Translations under genes and position numbers: made by a program
Source of the DNA: Centrapalus pauciflorus
Lineage: Eukaryota > Streptophyta > Magnoliopsida > Asterales > Asteraceae
Reading direction: 5' to 3'
Length of the DNA: 64,000 nt
Assembly: GCA_020465985.1 (NCBI GenBank)
Contig: JAANYP010003732.1
Coordinates: forward strand, 107,501-171,500
Shown here: positions 56,119 through 64,000 of the stretch, piece by piece
Layout of the letters: each line of letters begins with the position of its first letter
Numbering within the stretch: position 1 is the first letter of the stretch
Notes under the pieces: generated by a model
What the model saw: the letters and a program-made list of their open reading frames with translations, nothing else
Told to the model about the DNA's origin: nothing
The model's database searches: none

Positions 56119-57828
56119 CCAACATATCAGCCTATAATATTGTGAATGATCATTCACATATTTTTTTTTCATACACATTTATAAGATAACATTATAATTT
56201 TTTTATCAAAATGAGCAACGTTAAAATTCAAAAAATAAATATTTTGAAAGATAAAAAAAAAGATTATGTGAATGGTGTGATTATCATTCACTTGGATGAT
56301 TATTCACATAAATGTGCATCAATATTCACATAACTTTTAAGGTTTCAGAAAGTGAATGTATATGGTATTCATATTTTTTTTATAGTTTAAATATGGTTAT
56401 GAAAAAAAATAAAAAAAAAAAGTCTTTTAAGGATGATACTTTCGGATGCATTTGATTTTTTTAAAAAAAAAAAAAAGTCTTTGAACATGATTGTATATAT
56501 GAGTTTGCATTTAGTATGTTTTAGTTTGACGATCTTTCTGTACATAAACCTTTTAAACTCAAATTTTATGGGCCACGTGCTTTGAAACTCCATTATTTTG
56601 TGATGATTAGGTTCAATATGGCCCCAACTCTGATACATGTTCGTCCCATAGTTTTTGATAGCCCTGAGTAATAGATATAAAAGCGACCGTTTAAATACAA
56701 GTTTATAAAACAATAAAACTATCCATTTATACGATGAAGATTGCTTTTGTCAAACATTTGTTCTTTTATACCATGCACTTAAAACATTTTTGTTCTAACC
56801 CTCAAAACTTAGATAGAGAAAATCATACTATGCTACTAATCTTTATACAACCAATTCATTATTGACATTTATAAACGATTCATGCACATGTTTTTTTTTA
56901 TTTTAGTCAACATTATGTAAACTACAACTTTCTTCTATTCTAAGATATGAACATCGAGGAAAGATATGGGGTGAAACAAAACGGCAAATCGAGAATTTCT
57001 ACTTGATATTTGTAATATTAGTTGAACAAAAATTCAAGTATCTTATCCACAAATAAATTAACTTGAACACTATAATCATATAGCACCTGGAATGTATATT
57101 TGTAACTGTACCTAATTTCAACCCAAATTGAATATCTAAACCATATATTTGCTAGCAAACATTATATTCTCGATTGAATATTTATGTTATTAACAATAAC
57201 GACAACTAACAAACAATGGTAGTCATAAATGTAATGAACTTAACCTCATTTTATTTTATAGAACCTGATTCGCTCAGCTTTCATTGCCTCCTTGTTGGAA
57301 TCCATTGTCAATTATAGCAAATCCCCAAGTTACAAATTTTCACCGATCGACTATGTTGAAGAATGAAGTAAAGATTGAAATTGTTGATACATTGATTAAA
57401 ATGTCTAGCTCACTCTCTAATCTCCGATTTTTCTTTGCCGCCACAAGTCGAATGTTGCCCGTTCTTTTAGCATCGGGTGAGAGTCATTGTTGGATAGATT
57501 TTCAAACATAAAGAAAGTGAGCTAGACATACATATATAATTTTTTTTTGAGGCACTACAGAATTCTGGGCCCTGTGCAATGACCCAATAGATGTTGTTGA
57601 AAAGAAACATTAAGGTTTATGCTATATAAACACTTTTTATGGAATAGATTTCACATTTGTCAAGTTCTAAAATATATAACCATTATTTTAATATATTAAA
57701 GTTGAAATAGAACATAGAGTGGGTTCAAATAGCCAAATCAATTTATCAAGAAGGTAAATATCAAATCAATAATAGATGAGGCGTGTGATCCCTTTATTTT
57801 CTAGGTCACCGTAATGGTTTTAAATACG
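56119..57828. other. AT-rich intergenic DNA
   Basis: The 108-codon minus frame at 56387-56713 (Lys/Phe-rich) and the 75-codon plus frame at 57284-57511 show no domain. The latter has a less biased composition (SSLSNLRFFFAATSRM) and might be a gene relic, but nothing supports a function. Confidence 0.45.
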
Positions 57829-57992
57829 AAGGTGATTTGTAAAACAAAAATTTTCCATACACAAAATCTTATATAAAATGACTATGCTATTTATTATTAT
57901 TATTTATCGTAAAAGTATTTAAAAGTCATTTTTAACGACATTATGATATTTTATAAGAGATTGTTGTGCTTAAAAATGTTTTTATAGGGCTT
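57829..57992. mobile_element. Probable relative of the 41849 MITE
   Basis: GAAGGTGATTTGTAAAACAA, CCATACACAAAATCTTATAT and the right-hand AGAGATTGTTGTGCTTAAAA parallel the 41849-42024 element (GAGGTGATTTGTACGCAA, CAATACACAACAATCTTA). The right terminus is partly lost. Confidence 0.4.
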
Positions 57993-58383
57993 TCCGTGAA
58001 ATCAATTTCACATGATCTTAATTCTTAATTTCACTGCAACATCAATCGCGGAGAGACAATACAATACACCAGACAAACTTAAAACATGGTCCACCCACCC
58101 ATCCACTCGCTTTTAATTTTCTTCACAAGTCAAACTCATGTACCCTTTTTTTTTTTTTTTAAATATATATGGATAAGTGTTTTAAAAAATATACTTTTTT
58201 CTATAATAATAACAGCGTCATTTACGTTTTCATCCGCCAAAAAGTTGATAAAATGTATTTCGGAGTTTGATAAAGGATATACGTAAAAGATAATAAATAT
58301 ATTTTAATTTTTATACCGTTATAATAATCATTCACTTTTCTTTAACTTCCATACCACTAGTTTTTTTAAACCGTTTAATTTTT

Positions 58384-58613
58384 ACCATTTTAAAATTTAC
58401 ATTTTCTTTCTCTAACTTTTAGTATTATTATTAGGAACAATAGAAAAGACTGTGTTTAAATGTATTCTAGTAGATTTTGTTAAATCATATATAATTTTAC
58501 CATTTTAAAATTTACATTTTCTTTCTCTAACTTTTAGTATTATTATTAGGAACAATAGAAAAGACTGTGTTTAAATGTATTCTAGTAGATTTTGTTAAAT
58601 CATATATAATTTT
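58384..58613. repeat. Identical 115-bp tandem duplication
   Basis: Two copies, 58384-58498 and 58499-58613, beginning ACCATTTTAAAATTTACATT and ending AATCATATATAATTTT, show no difference by eye. Perfect identity in an AT-rich non-coding region points to a very recent duplication or an assembly artefact. Confidence 0.9.
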
Positions 58614-59323
58614 TAATATCATCGATGAATTGTTAAACTGATTTTATGAATGAGATAAATATTAAAAAGTTTATGAATGATACTTCAAATTAGAAATACA
58701 CTTTAATTTTTACACGTTTGAAAAAAATAACCAATTCAATCAATAAAGTAGATTAAAAAAATTAAAAAAACTAATTTAGATATAGCTAAAAGACAATGAG
58801 CACTTGTTGTTGCTTTAGATATAGAATGATATATCTCGTTTGACACACTCTTGACACGTCATAATTTATGTGTTTAATACTTATCTAACCCATGTATTAT
58901 GTGAATATTTTTAATAAAAATATTTAAAAAAAATTTATATTAAATTTTTATAAAAAATGTATGTGAATATTTTATGTATTATTTTTATATTAAATTTATA
59001 TAAACTCAAAGTTTTAATAAAACTTATTTACACATAAAATATGTTTAACCAAAATTGTTATAAAATATGTTTTTACTAGACTACTTTGTAATTCTTAAAC
59101 ATGTATTACATTGATATTTTTATTTAAAATTATTACATAAAATGTGTACAAACTAAATTAAAATATATAAAAAACGTACTTTTAATAAAAATACAAGAAC
59201 TATATGTTTATTTGTGAGTCAATGCAATTAACTTATAACTTCTTATCATTTGATGCAATTTACTTTAAAGTCTTTATCTGTTTATTCATTTTGCCTACAC
59301 CATTGTAGGTAAACTTATTATTA
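58614..59323. other. AT-rich DNA with Helitron-like remnants
   Basis: CTAACCCATGTATTATGTG near 58886 and AAACATGTATTACATTG near 59098 look like decayed minus-strand Helitron 3' hairpins. Neither has a clean CTAG terminus at the right distance. No gene is supported. Confidence 0.4.
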
Positions 59324-59529
59324 CTGGTTGAAGTACCCGCGCGTTGCGGCGGCAAAGCGATCTTATACATGTAATGTATTTTTACAGAATTTAGAATTCA
59401 TATTTGAATAACATTATACAAATTATGTAATAAAAAAAATTATTCCTTAATCACCATGTACAACCATGTATATCGTATTAGTAGTTAAGTTACTCATTTG
59501 AATCAGAAGATGTGAGTCTCGCAAAATTA

Positions 59530-59649
59530 TTAGCATAGCTCTTTTCTACAAGTGGCATATTTTTGTATAGGAAGCACATAACAATTGATATCATGCATCT
59601 TTTGACTACACATCTTGCAATCCACAAACCAAATTTGCTGGCACTGCCA
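59530..59649 (-). pseudogene. RPA70-like zinc-ribbon remnant
   Basis: The 39-codon minus-strand segment reads WFVDCKMCSQKMHDINC then YVLPIQKYATCRKELC and stop. C-x2-C after an aromatic WF and a second cysteine pair near the end recall the zinc ribbon in the C-terminal OB fold of replication protein A large subunits and their Helitron-borne relatives. A stop codon in the same frame just upstream (near 59653) and the lack of the rest of the OB fold mark it as a fragment. The identification rests on motif shape only. Confidence 0.4.
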
Positions 59650-60320
59650 CATCTATCATCTTTGGATATGACAGCTTCAAATCTGTTAAGAAATTTGGTT
59701 AGATATGGAAATATTCATCATGAAATAAGCATTGAACACCGCCACCTACTTACTTTCCATGATGCTTTTGAATGTCTCCTGAAAAAAAAATGCAGGATTA
59801 GCATGCAGAAAACAAAACAAAATCTCCACAAAATAGATCTTTTAAAGTTTTTTAAAGTTTCTATTTTATCGAATACACATACTTTGTATACATGGGATTT
59901 CAATTTTCATCAAGTAAATGATCAACAAATTATACAATCTGATCATATGTTCGACGACAGATGAGTAGTATGTATGCTACACATATTTAAGTCGTAAGGC
60001 TTCTTGAACACAACAAGATCCTTTTTCTTGGTCGTATCTCAATTCTCACGAATGACGTCCACAGTGACGTACATGAATTATATGAAAATTTTGAATGTTA
60101 CATGGCGTGAGAAAAGAGCATCAGGGTACCTGGTCTTTTGTGAGGTAAAGGTTATAGAGCATTTTCTCTCCCACAGTGGTTGTAATAAGGATCTATTTTC
60201 TTGTATGTAAATATTGACAAAATGGAATTTTGTCTACCAACCGTGAAGCCTTTGTAATCATGAGCAAGATAAATGAATGTCTCCTTCGGCAATGTAAAGA
60301 TCTAGACAGATCACAACAAA
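59650..60320 (-). pseudogene. Coding-like islands with intron-type splice sites
   Basis: On the minus strand an acceptor CATTTTTTTTTCAG, a 25-bp exon-like piece (GAGACATTCAAAAGCATCAT plus GGAAA), a donor GTAAGTAGG, a branch-like CTAAC and a second acceptor TTTCTTAACAG follow in order (about 59795 to 59686). Further up, a 50-codon open stretch (LPKETFIYLAHDYKGFTVG) and TVDVIREN followed by one stop then DTTKKKDLVVFKKPYDL are protein-like. I do not recognise the protein. The plus-strand frames at 59563-59964 and 60004-60210 cover the same DNA and look like shadows. Confidence 0.3.
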
Positions 60321-61143
60321 AGTATTGAGTTCCATGTTAATGAAAACCAGTAACAAAACGCATTCCCATTCATTCACCTTCAAGTAACCTGTCCCTTTCT
60401 CATTGCTTGTCTACATGCCACAATATAAATTCTTAGTGTATGCCAAAGCCAGTTTCTTATCCATCTAGTGAATAAGAATCTTGAAAGTTAGACCCTGCAA
60501 TGTCCAATCAGCAAACTCTGACAAAAATGTCAATAATAACAATATACTAAAGCAAAAAGACTATCAATTAATCATGCATTAAACTAAAATTCAGAGACAA
60601 AAATTACTGTAAATCTGACCAAAACTCAGGATTTCAACATCATACAATAAGAAGTAAAAACTTCAATAATTTCAGTTAACCAAAACCATGTTCACGTTTT
60701 CATCAAATATAATAATATATGGTGGTCACAATACACGCAAAGATAATAATGGATTAATAACAGTTTTTGCGTTGAAAGAAACCACACAAACCAGAATTGC
60801 ATATCAAATGAGGATTATGAGATAATAATGGATTAATAATAGTTTTTTCGTTCACCACCATATCACTTGCACAGATCCTTATGGTTTTGATGGCAACTTC
60901 GAGAATCTGGCTACACTAACTATAATCTACAGAACTTTGTCTAACCATTAAAATATAAGTTCATATATTCAATAATACCTTTAACATATAATTGGATTGA
61001 ATAAAGGACTAAAAAGCATTTCAAATAAACCAAGTAAAATCATGCCATCTAAATAAGATTAAACATCTAATCCAAACAATTTAAGGAATTTATTGATCAA
61101 GATGCTCTACCATAAATGTAAATGCTAATCAAGAGCTAAAAGC

Positions 61144-61491
61144 TTAAATAGCAAGGTATAAAAAATAAACAGCACCCTCTAGATATGAAGTAAATACATT
61201 TGCTTTAACATGTAAAGGCAATGGCGCAATGATGCCTTTACCTATCAGAATCAATGTTGTGGACAACAATGCAATGCTACCAAAATGAAAATAGAAAGAG
61301 AACAAAGTCATACACCAATTGTAAGAGAAGATACTACGATGTTTGAAACAAGTAAAATAGTAATTGGTTGTTGCTTGTAATGTACCTTGGTACTCACCTT
61401 TTATTGTCGCTAATGCATCAGTAGCAACCACCACATTATAATTAACATGAGAAAGGACATTGAAAAGATAAAAAAGGAAACCTGATGACAT
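61144..61491 (-). pseudogene. Exon-like segment, unrecognised
   Basis: The start of this 115-codon minus frame, through NYNVVVATDALATIK, is followed by AAAG|GTGAGTACC, a good plant 5' splice site. The rest of the frame looks like intron read-through. On the opposite strand ATGGCGGAGGAAGAGTTAGA at 61525 begins a short Glu/Asp-rich frame (MAEEELDEIDRIPQLKHNYL). Either could be a gene relic; no family is recognised. Confidence 0.25.
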
Positions 61492-61502
61492 TAATCCCTA
61501 CC

Positions 61503-63169
61503 TAATAAAAGCGTAATTATCTGAATGGCGGAGGAAGAGTTAGACGAAATCGACCGAATTCCTCAACTAAAGCATAATTATCTGAATGGCGTCATGGTGA
61601 GGGAGCATTGTGACTTATTAGCTGAGATAGATGCAGAGGTTTGATATGATGAACCATGGAGTCAAGTGATCACACACTGAAATAACACCATTTGTTACCA
61701 ATAAATCACTGATCCTTTTTGTGATTCTGTGATTCTCTGTTGTTATTAATGTTACTTTATATGAGACATATTGAATAAATGCATGATTTTTCACAGTCAA
61801 ACATCAAAAGTTTCAGACAATACTTGAGATTATGCCTTGGGAAAATCCTTGATTGGTAACATGAAATTCAACCGGTTTGATCGTAAATCACCAAGTTGAC
61901 AAAGTGTTTCGTCAACTTGGTGATTTACGACGCACAATTAATACACATACATCGTGAATACAACCGTTTATTTGAAAAGTTAAAATCTGAAACACATATG
62001 ACGCACGAAAATAAAGGTTTTACATTTATGCTAACGAGTTTTTATAACCTACACGTTGCAACGGTCTTTAATCATTATTATTTTAATTAAATTACGATAT
62101 CAAATCTGAAACATGAAATCTTATCTAAGAAATTCTATAAATAAAGTTAAATAAGAAAAAAAACAACGTAAAGAAACATAACCTTAAAAATATGCATTGA
62201 ATCAAATTGATGTATAACCTATTTAAAATGATAAACATGTAACTTTTTTATTTGTTTTATATCTAACTTCAACTTTGTAAATCCTGATGACATTAATCCC
62301 TACCCAATAAAGCAATTGACAAATTCCAAACTACGTTCTAATTCTCATACTTGACATTTTTCATAATGTCTATGTATGGATGATACCATGTAATTCCTCT
62401 TTCTTAAAGAAGTGCATACAGATGGGAATAACATAAATAAATTGGTAAGTTTTAACAGCAATAAGTCCATGCCTACTCGTATTCTTGGATTGCAAAGTTT
62501 GAGATAAACCTAGTTACTTCGTCAATAACAACATTTGAAGTTAAATTACCCAGTCCCCACGCCCTCCCCCTTTTACCTCTTAAAACACACTATATTACGA
62601 GTATAACATTAATCAATGTAATCTTCAAAAGTAGACATTTACAAAATGCACAAGAAAGACCATATACTTTGCGACTCAAATTTCGACAATACAGATGCAA
62701 CAAAACCTAAAATCGCTCATACTTGTAACATGTAGCGAAGTATATGCCCCGAAATGACATTTTAGAAACTAATCTTCCCCTCTCAGCAAATATCATAATA
62801 ATTATATCTGCTTGATTAAAAAGACATAATAAGCCAAAAGGGTTCTGTTGAATTTGATTGGTATTAAAAGAGCAGTACATCTAGCCAAATTAACATCACA
62901 AATACTTATAAACAGACAATGCGTGAAATTACTAAACAGATGAACATGAGTTGTTGACCTTGAAAATCTTAAAATTAGATAGGAGAAAATACAGGTTGGA
63001 CATTGTGTAAGCAAAATGTAATTGAAACATTTCATCAAACACTTGATGTTCATGATATCAAGTAAAGAAAGATGGCAAAAAAATGTTGATTGTGTGGATA
63101 GCAATCATATTAACTATAATTGAAGTTAAATAAGATAAACTAAACATGACTAAACACTAAAACATGATG
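61503..63169. other. AT-rich DNA with hairpin and direct repeats
   Basis: Contains the perfect hairpin at 61881-61930 and a 22-bp direct repeat pair (61481-61502 and 62283-62304). ACCGTTGCAACGTGTAGG, read on the minus strand near 62052-62070, resembles a Helitron hairpin without a clean CTAG. The 100-codon minus frame at 62802-63104 has no domain. No gene is supported. Confidence 0.45.
61881..61930. repeat. Perfect 20-bp inverted repeat, 10-base loop
   Basis: TCGTAAATCACCAAGTTGAC at 61881-61900, loop AAAGTGTTTC, then the exact reverse complement at 61911-61930. It is not part of any element identified here. Confidence 0.95.
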
Positions 63170-63480
63170 GTTCCGGTCAGTGGCGGACCCAGAAATTTTT
63201 TTTATGGGGGTCGGAATTTAATAGCTACGATAGTGTAAGTGTTGGAAAAAAGTGTAAATTTTTCAAAGAAAAAAAAATGCATTTTCCATGTTTTTGGACC
63301 AAATATCATTATATATAATTGTGAAATATATAATTAATATTTTGTGAGCTTGTATTCTCCTTGAAGAGAGGATTCCAACTATATAAAGAACGTCCACAAC
63401 GGAGCTAAGATGAATGAGATATCGTTGCTCAAAGATTGATGTTTGGAATGAATAAAACTCCTTTTAGTGGGAGAACTTGA

Positions 63481-63524
63481 GTCCCACATAGGAACGAAGA
63501 TGGAAACCAAAGTGGGTTTATAAG
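63481..63524 (+). promoter_or_regulatory. snRNA-type promoter-like module (USE plus TATA)
   Basis: GTCCCACATAG (63481-63491) matches the plant snRNA upstream sequence element RTCCCACATCG at ten of eleven positions. TTTATAAG (63517-63524) follows after 25 bases, close to the 23-25-base spacing that marks Pol III-type (U6-like) promoters rather than Pol II-type. A T5 run at 63702-63706 could terminate a transcript of about 160 nt. Confidence 0.5.
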
Positions 63525-63544
63525 GAGAAGTGTTTAAAGCCATG

Positions 63545-63706
63545 ACAAGATTGTTTGTGGTTTTACTCCAATGCCTACCCGCGCGCAGGGGGGTGCAAAT
63601 CTTGGACCCGGAAGGCTAAATAAAATCCACTGAACTCGTGTACGCCCAGCACCTGCGGACACGAATGCAGCTCCGAAAATCAGGGCTCGTGCTAGACAGT
63701 CTTTTT
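63545..63706 (+). ncRNA. Hypothetical Pol III transcript from the USE/TATA module
   Basis: This GC-richer stretch (CCTACCCGCGCGCAGGGGGG, CTTGGACCCGGAAGG, GCCCAGCACCTGCGGACACG) lies between the promoter-like module and the T5 run. It does not resemble U1-U6, U3, 7SL or MRP RNA as I know them. It could be a relic of a captured small-RNA gene or a retroposed fragment. Its existence as RNA is inference only. Confidence 0.25.
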
Positions 63707-63851
63707 ACTCTGAGTGAGAGCTGAGGGGTCGAACTTTAAAAATCATGGGGGTCAAATTTTTTTTAGCTAAATACGTAACTCGCAAAATCAAAAATTTATC
63801 GGGGTCGGTTGACCCCTATACCGTACCCTTGGGTCCGCCCCTGGTTCCGGT

Positions 63852-64000
63852 GCAACCCAATTGTACGTGATCCTTCTCTAGTGTGCTTCCTTCATGACTT
63901 TGTCAAATAAGTTAACCAAAGAAACTCTGAGAATCCCAAAACCTCAACCGAAGAAAGACTGAAAGTGGTTTGAAGAAAGCAAATAAGGTATGACGATTGA
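63852..64000. other. Window end, nothing recognised
   Basis: Short AT-rich tail with no supported feature. Confidence 0.5.

Larger units (their letters stand above)
59324..61502 (-). mobile_element. Decayed Helitron carrying gene-like segments
   Basis: The minus-strand 3' end has GC-rich hairpin CCGCCGCAACGCGCGGG (59352-59336) then TACTTCAACCAG|T at 59324, a Helitron terminus with CTAG changed to CCAG. Upstream on the same strand lie an RPA-like zinc-ribbon segment and other coding-like islands with intron-type splice sites. RPA-like genes are a known cargo of plant Helitrons, which supports the reading. No 5' TC end, Rep or helicase sequence was recognised, so the upstream limit is a guess. 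Confidence 0.4.
63178..63843. mobile_element. hAT element with perfect 8-bp TSD
   Basis: It starts CAGTGGCGGACCCAGAAATT and ends, reversed, CAGGGGCGGACCCAAGGG. GTTCCGGT repeats exactly at 63170-63177 and 63844-63851. Subterminal ATGGGGGTCGGAATTT and GGGGGTCAAATTTT echo each other. At 666 bp it is larger than a simple MITE because its centre (about 63360-63720) is a GC-richer unique module with promoter-like elements. No transposase. Confidence 0.85.

Noticed and set aside
57550..57600. CACTACAGAATTCTGGGCCC as a CACTA or hAT end.
   Set aside because: No matching second terminus or TSD found; likely chance.

Overview
The window reads as a gene-poor, repeat-dense stretch of a flowering-plant nuclear genome, most likely a eudicot. 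The evidence is the very AT-rich background, an L1-type LINE with plant-style ORF2, a solo LTR, and non-autonomous Helitron, hAT, Mutator-like, PIF/Harbinger and CACTA elements with recognisable termini and target-site duplications (TSDs). No intact host protein-coding gene could be supported. The only long open frame is the reverse-transcriptase ORF of the LINE (18819-22481, minus). I cannot name the species.

Layout. 1-16 kb: small transposons in AT-rich DNA (a TA-array MITE at 20-335, a TIR MITE at 3470-3798, a decayed LTR-like unit at about 4925-6699, a Helitron at 7116-7583, a PIF/Harbinger element with a GC-rich insert at 8910-10094, a hAT with a tRNA-like segment at 10256-10927, a head-to-tail Helitron array at 11358-13439, and a MULE-like MITE at 14033-14478). 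16-27.5 kb: a hAT element, then a cluster of elements sitting inside TA microsatellites. It ends in an 8.55-kb unit (18645-27196) bounded by about 53-bp inverted repeats, which contains a 5'-truncated LINE, a 21-bp palindromic minisatellite, and a 2,011-bp solo LTR with a perfect TSD. 27.5-49 kb: mostly featureless AT-rich DNA with dated insertions (MULE 31149-31600, CACTA 34608-35052, TIR element 39928-40641, nested Helitrons 40792-42073, MULE-type MITEs 41849-42024 and 44542-44835, CACTA-like fragment 45951-46286, Helitron 46311-46568). 49.3-50.7 kb: three unrelated MITE families in a row, each separated by a TA array. 50.7-64 kb: a SINE, degenerate MITEs, a hAT inside a TG microsatellite, an identical 115-bp tandem duplication, a decayed Helitron with an RPA-like zinc-ribbon remnant, a perfect 20-bp hairpin, and a hAT (63178-63843) carrying a snRNA-type promoter-like module.

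The main theme is a set of short TIR families repeatedly found inside TA microsatellites. Two of them, the short 'GGGTTCAATGGAGAACC' family and the 8.55-kb element, share one terminal layout: GGGG, A or T, GGGTTC, five variable bases, AGAACC. No transposase was found for any of these families here. Which enzyme moves them, and whether they target or create the TA arrays, is the main open question. Element boundaries given with a TSD are firm. Others are by-eye estimates.
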